A DNA stretch of 52,871 bases from Halocafeteria seosinensis (Eukaryota; Sar; Bigyra; Bicosoecida), in assembly GCA_001687465.1 (NCBI GenBank), contig LVLI01000944.1, forward strand, positions 1 through 52,871, written 5' to 3'. A program made the position numbers and the translations under genes. A model generated the notes under the pieces. It ran no database searches, had not been told where the DNA came from, and saw only the letters and a list, made by a program, of their open reading frames with translations. Shown here piece after piece: positions 33,813 to 44,542 of the stretch. Each line of letters begins with the position of its first letter. Positions within the stretch are counted from its first letter, which is position 1.

Positions 33813-35270
33813 ATCGTCTAGAGCATGGTCTCCATCAAGGAAAGAAGCGGGCATATCACTTGTCACTACGGCCCTCAAAAACTCGCCACTAAGCTGAACT
33901 TTGCCACCGTTGCGATTGATGCCATCATTATTGAACTGTCGGCACATGTCTTCCTCCACCCTTCGTAGCCTTTGGACCCGATTTTCGCAGTTTTGGATGT
34001 CGCTTGGTCTTCCTACTTTTTCGCATTCTCTTACAATATTCGCGCACGCTCTTCCTCGCACCTTCCGAGGAATGAACACTCCACGAAAGTCAAAAGGGTC
34101 TCATAAGCTTCCTGGGGTTGCTGCGTTGTAGCATGCATCCGATGAATTTCATCGTCGTGTCCTCTCGTCTTAGCTGCTTGCCACTGATTTTACCACCGCG
34201 TAAACGTAGCAGTTACGGTTGACTTATTTCCGTATATCTATTCCCTTCACTCTCTTTGGGACGACTCTGATACTCATCAAAAAATAAATGGAGAGATGAC
34301 TAGCTAGCGCTGCAGTCGACGTACCTAGGGATGGATTCGTTGGAAGTGTATGTTCCAGAGTGTACGGTAACTGTAGTGAGTGCCAGGGAAAAGTTCCTTA
34401 CTGTGGCTTAGGGTTATGATGATGTCATCTTGTTGAAGCGCAATTTACGAGGAGTTCTGCTCTGTTCGTCGAAAAGTTTCTTCCAAGTTTCTTTGGAAAC
34501 AAGGGTTACTGCCCTATCATTGGCCTACTATTACACTATCCGGATATTTCTGTCACACTTTTTACCATATTGGTGCACTATTCACGCAAAAAAAGTGGAC
34601 TACCGGTATTCTATTAAACAGTACCGAAATTGGGACCTTCATTCACTTACCATATGGACATCTACATGCATTCGCACCCACACCATGATACTCCCATTGA
34701 AGATAAAGTCATTTCAAACAATTTCCGTGAACTTGAATGTTGTATAGGCTTTAACAGCGCCATTCCAGTCAACTGGTTCCGCAGCGGAGTCTCTAAAGTC
34801 TGAAGTTAGTTAACTTCACAACTCAGAGCCCGATGGTGGTGGATTTGTTGTGTCGGGGCCATATAGCGTCCATACTAATACATCGTTGGGGAAAATAGAT
34901 ACAAATCACGTCGGTAAAGGGGATCGTTAACTTGAGAAGCTGTATTGTGGCCTCACTATGCGTTCAGATGGTGCGAACTTCAGGTTTTCCAAGGTCCGTC
35001 GAACTATGTCTTTTGACGCCCTAATTGAGTGTACATATGAGAAGAATGCAGCACAGAAGAATCATTCGATGTCATGCATACTACAGAGGGTATACATTGG
35101 TTTCTGCATGTTCAAAAGCAGCACCGTCAGAGGGTCGATCAGAGGAGAAGACTTGGGGGCTTCCGATGTGAAGACTTGGCGACCCCAATTTGGGGTAGTA
35201 GACCACGTGAAGACCGTCATGACAAGTCTCTTTTGGAAGAAGATGGTATTTGAAAGAAGAACTAATAAAA
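33813..35270. other. gene-poor tract
   Basis: Two open frames, 34430-34747 and 34958-35275, lack recognisable domains and I do not call them as genes. The stretch contains a dense run of six-base palindromes at 34300-34330 and an 18-base imperfect inverted repeat at 34801-34818. It may be decayed repeat DNA next to the retroelement trace that follows. Confidence 0.4.
34801..34818. repeat. short inverted repeat
   Basis: TGAAGTTA and TAACTTCA face each other across two bases, forming a near-perfect palindrome. It could be an operator-like site, a decayed element end or chance. The symmetry is directly visible; the role is unknown. Confidence 0.6.
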
Positions 35271-35299
35271 AATAGCTTCTTCCCTCGGAGTTACCCCTC

Positions 35300-36050
35300 T
35301 TGACACGAATGAGTCTTGTTCCTTCCTTAGGGGGAAGCGAATGAGAGACTCATTCCACGTGCCGAGAGGGCTAAAAGGCATATCGCTTGGGCGATTGATC
35401 CGTTAAAAACGATCCAGCAAGTGGCAGGAGATGAGCATGACCGCTCGCGCAATACCGCAAGAAGCCCCCGCCATGGCTTCCAGAGAGTCAGAACGCGCTA
35501 CAGCAAACGATCGGACTCCCGAGGGATACAACCTACGCAGACTACTGGAACAAACCGAGGCTAGAAACATCTGGGCAAGATGTTGCAGATAGTAGCCACA
35601 CGGACCCTGAAAGTGACGCTAAACCCACAGTAGAAAGCGCTGCTGACAGCCTCACAAGCGGACGGAGCAGTTGCCTGACTATACGCAACACCAAGGAAAG
35701 GATCTACACTAACTGACGCCGAGTACATGGTAGCACTGCGCCTACATCTAGGGCCCCCCCAAACTAACCTGTTTACGGAGCGAGATGGACCAATTGACGA
35801 GCTGCTGCATCACGCACTGGGATGCAAATCAAGTTCCAAAGAGAATTGCCCGGGCTCTCGCAGGGAGATGCGGAACTTTCGAAAGCTGACGGCCAAACTA
35901 TCTGTCACGTTGATGCGACAACGTCTAGATGTTGGAGCGGTTTCGGGTAGGGCTCACCCCACACACGGCCTAGTGCAGCATGTAGACTAGACGTCTTCCG
36001 ATAGGAACAACACACACGTTTAACCTCAGCATCCGGTCTTGGTGGCGTCC
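35300..36050 (+). mobile_element. decayed Ty1/copia-like retroelement trace
   Basis: At about 35713-35745 the translation reads LTDAEYMVALRL, resembling the copia RNase H signature STAEAEYVAL. The preceding frame contains ADSSHTDPES and a TSGRS block like the DADWA-DP and STSG segments of copia RNase H. Stops and frame changes break the sequence and no long terminal repeats, integrase or reverse transcriptase could be recognised. I read it as a fossil fragment. Boundaries are approximate. Confidence 0.45.
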
Positions 36051-36960
36051 TGGACACTGCTGACACTCAAAGTGGTGAACTTCTCAGCGCAATGCCCACA
36101 GTCCTCAAGAAGCTGTGATATGTGGCACGCAAAGGGATGGCCACTCTTACACCTTGGGAAACTTCGGCATTTGGTCGGAGATGATGGAATCTAACCTTCA
36201 ACTGCGGGCTGGATCAGAGTTTCAGATTTCGGATGTTACACGTTCAATGACTTATATCTTGTTTGTAACTCTCATAGTTTGATGCTCGCTGCCTCCGAAG
36301 TATGTACTTCCACCGTACTTCACACTAAGTCAACAAAACAAGGCAATTCAAGTCAATTTGGTACCAGTCGAGTGTGATACGTGTCCTTTCTCGCGCCTTC
36401 TTGCAAATATCATGCTGCGCGTGCACTGCTTCCAAGTTGGGTTGTACCACGGCCATCCCTAGGCTCGAAGCAACCTGGTGCTTGCCCCGCTGTGATACAC
36501 TCGTACCATCAACCAACGGGTTGTCTGGAATCAGTGGAATGGGGTTTTGCCGCGTGTGCTCATGTGTGCCGAATCAATGCGAATACATACTCACATTCTT
36601 CCAAAATTCTTCCCGTGGTAGTTGCGAATTCCAGAAAGCACACTCGTTGAACTTCAGAGCCCAGCACCGGTTGTGACAGAGTCTTGTCGCTCGTTGCGAC
36701 GACCACCGTGAACGAAGCAGCGGTGTGAAACAAATGTTTGATGGGTATCAACAAATCGTTGGCCCTCTATCAGATCATATGCTATAGTTGCTAGCAGCTA
36801 GTACTGGCACATGATTGTCACGAGAGAATTGTTGGATCATTCTTCCCTGTGACAAATCCCATTAGTCTTATAAACCATGCCTATGAGTGGTTAACCTGTG
36901 TTGTCGTGCGCATATTGCGAGAGTTGGTTACGTTGGAATCCAAAAACACCTAATCCCACC
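36051..36960. other. intergenic, no gene seen
   Basis: About 900 bases lie before the orphan gene at 36961. Short frames on both strands near 36325-36754 have no recognisable domain. No RNA gene was recognised. Confidence 0.35.
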
Positions 36961-39243
36961 ATGGAAAGGGTTACTGAAGAGAGGAAGAGGCCTAAGACCT
37001 CCGAAGAGGCGGGATCTCTGTGGCGTAACCGTAGTCGAAAAACCTGGAGCGAGATACTACGGGAACCAACGACGACAAAAGCATCGACTCCTCGAAGTCG
37101 GTCGCCACCACCGCGAGGGCCGCAGCTTCGGACATCTGCACGGTCTGCTAGCCGCTTAAAGAAGAGTGCAGAAGATGAAGAAAGGAAAAAAGAGGATGGA
37201 ATTAAAGCAAACACATATCATAGAAGCAGAACCGGAAAGTCGTCTTTTACTCAACAACCGTCGCCAAGTCCGAAGGACGGTAAGCGAGCATCGTCCCCAC
37301 ACAGCACCGTCAGTACCAGCACTAGTGCACGTCATATTCAAGAGCCAGAGTTGGAACGCAGTTCATTCAATTATCCGAGCAGATCTCAAAGTCAGCGTGA
37401 TTCACCGGTGGGCTCAGTGGAAAGCAAGGGGGAATCAGCACTGCCCCCTGCTGGGACATTCTCGTACAATCCCAGATCAGGCATATACAAGCAGTATCGT
37501 CAACGACAGCAGGACACGCTCTGGCACACTCCCACAGATAGCGATCATCAACACCGTGAAACGCTGGCTTTAGTACGCTCGCTTACTCATGAGCTATCAG
37601 AATCAAAACAACACATTGAGCATTGGGGTCATCTGCTCCGACAGAAACTTCAGAAACTGGTTTTAGCCAGGGGCAGGGAAGAACGGTTAAAGTCTCAAAT
37701 TGATTTGGAAAGACGAAGGGCTCGCCAGCTCACTCAGACTCTACGACGTACTTTAGAGCACGCGGAGGCTCAACGAGGGAAGAGTGGAGATGACCATGAA
37801 AGCAGTCTTTTTGAGCGAGCCTTCCAACGGGCTAGCAATACCTTGAATAAGCCCAAGTACTCCGATAAGGCCTTCGAGAGTTTGAAAGAAAGAGAATCTA
37901 GCATAGAGAGACGCATCAAGGAGGTTCAGACGAATCTGGAGCAAGTGGCCAGTGCGGAAAAGGAAATGAACACCTTGCCGAAGACACCTGCTAACACGGA
38001 AAAGGCTCCAGCAGAGACTGTTGACAAAAAAGTTGTCCAATATTTGTCTTCTCCAGAAGCTTTGGCTCAAGAGCATTCTGCCGTTTTCGGCGACGAGGAA
38101 CGGTCGAGCGCTCGACCACCACCGTTAGACATCCCAACTGGGAGTACCAATGCAATTGAAGAAGATGAATACGGAGAGTCTTCATCAGCGCAGGGCAATA
38201 GCCCAAGCAATAATTTCCAAACAACAGATGCTCAAGTGACTATTAGCGATGAACAGAATGCCACATCTTTCCAGTACAATGATGGGGAACGCGCTATGCC
38301 TGGTAAGGGTGCTGATCGACAGCAGCATCCGGTAACATCCACGGAAGGAAACCTCGAGGCTCTTCCGTCTTCCGAGGAGTCCGCAAACTATTCAGCAACC
38401 GCGGCAGCTGTTTCTCCCACTATGGCTGTAAAATCACCGACAAAAAAGAGAGGGATAGGTTCAGGGAATCCGACGAGATACTCTTTGTATCAACATACAG
38501 CAAGCTCCCTCCGCCGTACTAACGAAGGGGAGTCGTTGCGAAGAGAACGGCAAAAAGGCACTCGTTCAGCCCGTAGCTCCAGTCCAAGAGGCAGGCGTCC
38601 CAGAAGAATGTCGCCGGCCAGCTCAGCTACCAGCAGATCTGGCACACGGAGTAGGTCAAGCCGTTCACGATCACCTTCGGGATCTGTCAGGTCTGACAGA
38701 CTGTCTAAACAAACTGGTAGTTTGTGGGACCAGTTGAGTGAGATGAAGGTCGCCGACGTACTACGGAGTCCACGTGCTGCGGACTTGCTTCTGAGGACAC
38801 TGACTCTCCTCCAAAACAAGCAAGGTTCGTCCGAGGTGTCTGAATCACCACCGAGTGAACTAGTTCGCAAAGCAGTAACGACGTCCCGCGAGCAATCTGA
38901 CGAGCGGAGTTGGGAAAATGATGAGAGTGTTGTTGAAGCGCCAGCTGCTAGTCGCGTAAAAGGGGGTAGCTCTTCACAGGGATTTGTTCCGACTGTTGCA
39001 GGGAATCGCTACTTTCCGGCTAACCAGCGCACTAATGGACACGTAGACAACGCTAGCCATGGTGATTATGGAAAGGTCTCAGAAACCACACGTGACGTCA
39101 GTGTGGACCGACGACGTGTACACGCTTCCGCGAAAAACAATGCAAATCACAACTATGGTCGGAGGCGAATAGAACGCACGGAAAGTGGGCCTGTAAAAGG
39201 TGTCGATGACATTTTGAATTCGATACAGAGTATTCTGCAATAA
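36961..39243 (+). CDS. orphan Arg/Ser-rich, largely disordered protein
   Basis: An uninterrupted frame encodes about 760 residues. The start at 36961 has a strong context (CCACCATGG); an upstream in-frame Met at 36898 would add 21 residues. I do not recognise a family. The N-terminus is basic with Ser-Pro pairs. A helical, coiled-coil segment lies at about residues 185-320 (HELSESKQHIEHWGHLLRQK and following). A second basic block rich in Arg-Ser dipeptides is near 525-590 (SRSGTRSRSSRSRSPSG). A short conserved-looking helix, GSLWDQLSEMKVADVLRSP, follows. The Arg/Ser block suggests a splicing-related or microtubule-associated role, but this is only inference. It ends 21 bases from the convergent Orai-like gene. 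Confidence 0.75.
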   Translation: MERVTEERKRPKTSEEAGSLWRNRSRKTWSEILREPTTTKASTPRSRSPPPRGPQLRTSARSASRLKKSAEDEERKKEDGIKANTYHRSRTGKSSFTQQPSPSPKDGKRASSPHSTVSTSTSARHIQEPELERSSFNYPSRSQSQRDSPVGSVESKGESALPPAGTFSYNPRSGIYKQYRQRQQDTLWHTPTDSDHQHRETLALVRSLTHELSESKQHIEHWGHLLRQKLQKLVLARGREERLKSQIDLERRRARQLTQTLRRTLEHAEAQRGKSGDDHESSLFERAFQRASNTLNKPKYSDKAFESLKERESSIERRIKEVQTNLEQVASAEKEMNTLPKTPANTEKAPAETVDKKVVQYLSSPEALAQEHSAVFGDEERSSARPPPLDIPTGSTNAIEEDEYGESSSAQGNSPSNNFQTTDAQVTISDEQNATSFQYNDGERAMPGKGADRQQHPVTSTEGNLEALPSSEESANYSATAAAVSPTMAVKSPTKKRGIGSGNPTRYSLYQHTASSLRRTNEGESLRRERQKGTRSARSSSPRGRRPRRMSPASSATSRSGTRSRSSRSRSPSGSVRSDRLSKQTGSLWDQLSEMKVADVLRSPRAADLLLRTLTLLQNKQGSSEVSESPPSELVRKAVTTSREQSDERSWENDESVVEAPAASRVKGGSSSQGFVPTVAGNRYFPANQRTNGHVDNASHGDYGKVSETTRDVSVDRRRVHASAKNNANHNYGRRRIERTESGPVKGVDDILNSIQSILQ

Positions 39244-39264
39244 GGGGCGCGTGAAGTATTGCAT

Positions 39265-40608
39265 TTAGACTACAGAATCGCCTTGATTGGTTGTTTCTGG
39301 AAACGCGATTACCTCTCCCGAAGCCCCATAAATGTTACCATTTTTCTGCGATTTGCGAGTTCGCGCCGGTCTGCCTGGTTGAGATGGAAACGCCTCTGGG
39401 GACCATCCGTCGTCAAACAGTGATTGATTGCGGTCAAAGTCACCACCGGTTAACCGATGAAAACTTGATACTGCCCAGGTGATTACTAGGGCAGAAATGC
39501 AAAATATTGCGAAGACAATTCCCGGTCCTTGAGCCCCGTGTTGGGACCTGTAATACTCTAGCGTGAAAAACAGTGCTGCGAGCAAGAGCATGGAAGACCC
39601 GAGATGGAAAAAGACCAGCGCTATTTGCCTGGCCGGCTTGAGCGGACCTGCGAGCAAATTCCGGAACCGCTGCTCTGGTTCCGCTCGAGCGAGGATTCGC
39701 CGAAGTTGCACCATATGGTTTTGCACAGTAGCGATGTACTCTTCTTCCGTTTCTTCTTTGCGATTATGAAAAGCGCGTAAAATATGTTGGCCTTCTTGAC
39801 GCCTTCTTTCGTATTCCGCCTCGGGATCTTCAGTGTCTCTGCTAAAAGTATCGCGCTCCCGTTGCTCTAACACAGCACTGAGACCCGAAGCCTCATCTCG
39901 CTCAAGAAACTCCTTAGGGTAGGGAATTCCGAATTCATTTAGTAGAGAAGCATCTATGTGAACGCCCTCCAACATTATTCCACGTAGCCTAGTCAGCTGA
40001 TCCTTAAGGATGTTTTTCATCCACTTGCTGACCCGGGATTGTATCTCATATAGGAGAATTGTACTAACAATGACCTGTTTCAGCGAAGTCGACGTAGATT
40101 TCTTAGAAGATCCTTTACATAGTTTCGAAAGATCTTACAAACATGATTGCCGCTGATACTGTAATGGCGAATATATACTGCATTCCGACGGATGCATCTG
40201 GAGGGAGTTGTCCTTCAATGACGAACACGAATGCAATGGAGCACATTAAAGTGTCCATCAACATCAGTGTTTGAAACTGCGAGATTGTAGACGGTCAAAA
40301 TAGGAACTCGAAGCCACATCATCATCCCCCTCTCTTCTCCACTCACCTTTTGGAACTCTAGCTGCACAGAATCTCTGAGATTCTCCCTGCTTGCCGTTAA
40401 GTGTTCAATGATGATATCCCGCGTGTGTTGAATCACTTGCAGACGTAAAGCTTGTCCGTGGAGATTCCTCTCATGCAGCATAGATACCCCTGAAGAGATA
40501 CATAAATTCACACGAGTCGAGTGTCGGTCCATGTCACGCAAACTTACCATTGCCAACGGCATATTTACCAGCTTCCACAGCAGCTGCAAACGCTCCTGTT
40601 GCATTCAT
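39265..40608 (-). CDS. Orai-like four-span calcium channel protein
   Basis: Exons 40548-40608, 40347-40489, 40139-40276 and 39265-40074 join in frame to give 383 residues. Four hydrophobic segments follow the Orai order. The first is TLMCSIAFVFVIEGQL, with Glu89 where Orai1 has its selectivity-filter Glu106 in VEVQL. The second spans YIFAITVSAAIMFVIVSTIL. The third is IALVFFHLGSSMLLLAALFF. The fourth, VFAIFCISALVITWAVSSFH, is followed by RLTGGDFDR, resembling the Orai end of TM4. A long charged, helical loop of about 150 residues separates TM2 and TM3, much longer than in animal Orai. Calcium conduction at the plasma membrane is inferred from these features. Confidence 0.55.
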
Positions 40609-41618
40609 CTTACTCCTCCCGTCGATACTATTTATGAGGTTTCGGTGGCTTAAATGATGAAGTACTCGCCGTTAGTGGCTAGCACGACCGATACACTGTC
40701 ACTAGCTTGCACGATTGGACTGTGTGGAAAAGGGAGGAAATTGGATATACAAAAAGGCCAATCAGGCGTATAACATTATACCTCAAACATGAAGACAACT
40801 CAGTTACGCCATCGAAACTATGTTAAAGGACAATGCGTCATGCGATTGAAGTTGACGACCGGTCGCTGCTCAGACTGCAGCTCAGTTCTCCGTGTGTGTC
40901 TGAGCATTTGTATACAACCACATGCTGCGGCCGAAACTGGCAACTTGGTAAGCGAAGGGTGGTCGAACCCGCATGCTTTTGTTGGGTATGCTGTGGAGAT
41001 TAAGTCAGAGTCCTCAGCAGCCATTCTCAGAGCGGCGCTCTCCTTGCATGCCACACATGTGACATGAGCAGCCGCCCGTGGAATGCGAAATTGGATAAAA
41101 TTCTTCCTCTCGAACAGCAGGCGAACAATGACATCGTTTAACCTTAAGAATCCGAAATGAATGGCAAACACGTGCTCAATACCGGTCATCAATGTGTGTC
41201 AAAACTGAAAACGAGAATACATCTTGCATTATGGTGACATCCTATATCCGATAATCATTGCCAAGGAAAAACACAGCATCAGTGCAGTGAGTGGCTGCCA
41301 GAGAGGCAGGCCAGCGGCACTTGCAGAGTCTCAGCAGACGTTGAAGTTTGGCGCAATTTGCGTAGGTTGTAGTCAGTTGCAACTTGGAGTAGCCGTTGAA
41401 GAAGTTCTGAGACCACTGTATTGCTAAACTGGGGTAGAAATCACAAAGTGCTATCAAAATACCTTCCATTACTCGCTCTCCGTTACTTGCTCATATACGT
41501 TTTGTGGAGACAGTAGCATCAGCAGTCCTTTATACAGATCAACGGAGCGTGACCTCTGCTTGCCGTTTTTTTGGTTTTTGCTAACCAGCATATCAAAGTC
41601 GACAACAGAACACTAGCA
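40609..41618. other. divergent intergenic region, possible unrecognised small gene
   Basis: About 1 kb lies between the Orai-like gene and EFHC1. Minus-strand frames at 40818-41192 (124 residues) and 41242-41469 (75 residues) could be exons of a small gene with amphipathic helices. I found no convincing domain or splice join, so no gene is called. Confidence 0.35.
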
Positions 41619-44469
41619 ATGTCAGAAATGGATAGCCCTCAACCAGGGCTGGATAATGTTCCTCCCATTTTGACGGTCGGAGCGCAGTAAGTGTTCACCA
41701 GAGCAGCATGAACGATTGACGCGCCAAATTTCCCGTTATCTTCCTTCATGTTGTGAGCAGTAGAGATACACATGCGAGGCATCCTACTCAATTCGAGTTT
41801 CTCTCTGACAGCAAGGGAGATTTTAGTCCTATTCTCAAAGGGAGAAGACAAGATGCAGAAGGTGCAACTCTGGATGATCTGACCCGGGTAAGCCTTCAGC
41901 TCCACCTTGGATAGACGTACTCACGTGTTTCATGCTGGTTTCATCGACAGAGACTAAAAACGTCCAAGATTGAGAGTCAAAATGATCCAGCGGTAAGAAA
42001 AGTCGAGAATCTTGATCATCGCACGATTGTTACCAACCTCCACTGTGCAGGCTAAGTCCATGGAAGTGAAAGTGCCGCGTTTTGTAGAGCTTGACGGCAT
42101 GGTAAGGTGGTAAATCGGTAACAAGTTTACTCATCAAAGTTTAACTTAGATTAAGAAATTGTGTTACAGAAGTTGACGTTTAGGATGTACTTCCAAGAAG
42201 CTGTCCCCGAGAGTCGCCTTGAACGGAGCCGCTATCGCTTTCTCGTGATGAAGTATCACCTGTTGGACGACACGTTCGAAATGGTGGAGCCTGAGGTACG
42301 TCAAATCAAGACAAGTGATATTTTGAATTCGTTTTAGGGATCATGATGATGACGTTGACAGGTGAAGAACTCCGGGTTACCAGCGGGAAAATTCCTCAAG
42401 AGGATGCAGCACCCAGCAGTAAATCCTGAAGCGTTAAGAGTTGGAGAAGATATCACTATATATGGGCGTACCTACCACATCTGCAGCTGTGATGACTTTA
42501 CCAGGGTATGCTATACAATTTGGCATTCTCGTCTAATTTGGGAACACAGATGTTGTGGAGCTTGTTTTTTCTCCAGGCATTCTATGAGAAACAAGGGCTG
42601 CCGCAAGCTCCGAACGAGGGTGAAGCTGAGGACAACTTCTTTCGCAGTCAGAAGTGTATACTCCAAAATGACCCAGATGCCTATTTTGGTCGTCAGTCGA
42701 ATGCTCTTTCAGAATATACGGAAAGCCGCCTGGGGAAAGAAACATTTAAGCCGAACGTTCTCCATCATCCAGGATGGGAGGGAAAAGTTCTCCGTTTCTT
42801 CGGTATTTGGGACGACACCTCCAAGTTTGGCATGAAGCATTATTATGTGATAACGTACCATTTGGTGGATAGCGAAATCCAAATTACTGAAAAAACCAAG
42901 AGAAATGACTTACAGTTCCCCGTTCTCATAAGGAAACAGGTAGTTCCGAAGAAAATCAATATTCAGAATCCATGCGTTGGAGCAGATACACACTTGGGGA
43001 TCGATGATATTCTAAACTGGAGAGACTTTGCAGTGGGAGATTATGTAGAGATTTACAATCGAAACATTTTTTTGTATGATTGTGATCAGTATACCCAAGA
43101 ATTTTTCCTCAAAGAGATTGGTGTCGATCAAAAGAGTTCAAGTGTGTCGATGGAGGAGCCTGAGAGAGAACGTCAAACCCCCGTTCCACCTCCCCCCACT
43201 GGTTTCGGCAGTGAAGAGGATAGCTTGCAGAGCTGGAAATATCTTATCCCGAAGAAGCCACGAAACGTGAGTGACTAATGAGTGTTAAGTGTGTTGATTG
43301 CTGTGCCCGCAGACCTTAACGCTTTTGCTCTGCAGGATAAAGTGCTACATTCGTCCAGTGACAAAGCCATCAAGTACACGGCAAAGCTTCTCACAAACCA
43401 GCGCAGTGAAGAAGGAAGAGTCTTCCGTATCACATGGTATCTCAACACTCAAACTATGTCAGTGTATGAACCGGTTCAAAGAAATTCTGGTATTGTTGGC
43501 GGAGCGTGGCAGAAACGCGGCAAAACTTTCAATGAAAAAACCGGCGACTACTTCAAAGATGAAGATCTTTACGTTGGAGCAGAGATAATCATCAAACGTC
43601 ATCGATTTATCATAACTGATGTTGACCAAGCCAGTGTACAGCGTTGTGAGGAAGACAGCAGCTCATCTGTAAGTACCATGAGCAAACGCATTGTCTCTTA
43701 CTTTTTAAATCTGTCACATTGCTCTATGCAGACACCTCTCGGGTTCGTCATGGTGAATTTGAAGAAAAAACTGCACGATCAGACTGTATCTCTCCGTAGA
43801 ATGTTCCGAATGTTTGACGTCGATCATTCTCAACGAATTTCTCTCCCGGAGTTCAAGAGGATAATTTCCTATTACGGGATGACTGTAAGCAACGAGGATG
43901 CAGTAATCTTGTTTCGCGCATTTGACAGGAACAAAACCGGTATGATAACCTATCAAGACTTCAACGAAGTATTCACTGATGATCACCAACACGACACCGG
44001 CTCCATTTTAGAGAAAATGGAACGCGCATTGGAACGTGGGCGCAACATGAGTCCTGAGGAACGAGAAGAGTACCAAGCCCAAGCGGAGAAAGCTGCGAAA
44101 ATAGAGAGTGAGCATAGTTATGTGGCACAACTCATGGCAACTGTGGCGAGGGCATTTAGGAACTCTAAAGCGGCCACACTTCTCTATCAAAAGTTTAGAG
44201 AGTTCGACGTTAACAAGGACCACGAGGTGGATAGGAACGAATTTCGAATGGCTTTAGGAGCTAGCACAGTCCATGGTAAGGTTATTCGACATCTGTCATC
44301 GTTAATTTTTATATCGAAATTTCCGCACACAGGCATGTTCAACTTCTCGGAAAAAGACATCAACCTCCTTGAAAACGAATTCTTTGACGAGGGAAGCAAT
44401 ACTATTCGCTACGATGAATTCATGACCAAAATGTCGAAACACGCCGACAGTATTGTACGGACTCAGTAG
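41619..44469 (+). CDS. EFHC1: axonemal DM10/EF-hand protein, EFHC1/RIB72 type
   Basis: EFHC1-type proteins sit inside axonemal doublet microtubules of motile cilia. Ten exons join in frame (41619-41686, 41761-41887, 41951-41992, 42051-42101, 42170-42295, 42362-42505, 42577-43266, 43336-43668, 43732-44275, 44333-44469), giving 753 residues. Three DM10 domains are visible: from LTFRMYFQEAV to ITIYGRTYHICSCDDFT, from KVLRFFGIWDDTSKFG to NIFLYDCDQYT, and a third containing VYEPVQRNSGIVGG and HRFIITDVD. EF-hand-like units follow: MFDVDHSQRISLPEF, AFDRNKTGMITYQDF, EFDVNKDHEVDRNEF and a weaker last one. The final intron falls within the EF-hand region. This gene is the main evidence for a ciliated lineage. 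Confidence 0.96.
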
Positions 44470-44542
44470 ATGCATCAATTAACGGCGCATAGTCCCATAC
44501 TCTTTGGTTTGTCTGCACAAATAGACATGGTTGATTCAACAG

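Noticed and set aside
40818-41192. Minus-strand 124-residue frame upstream of EFHC1
   Set aside because: It might be an exon of a small gene, but no domain, start or splice partner could be established.
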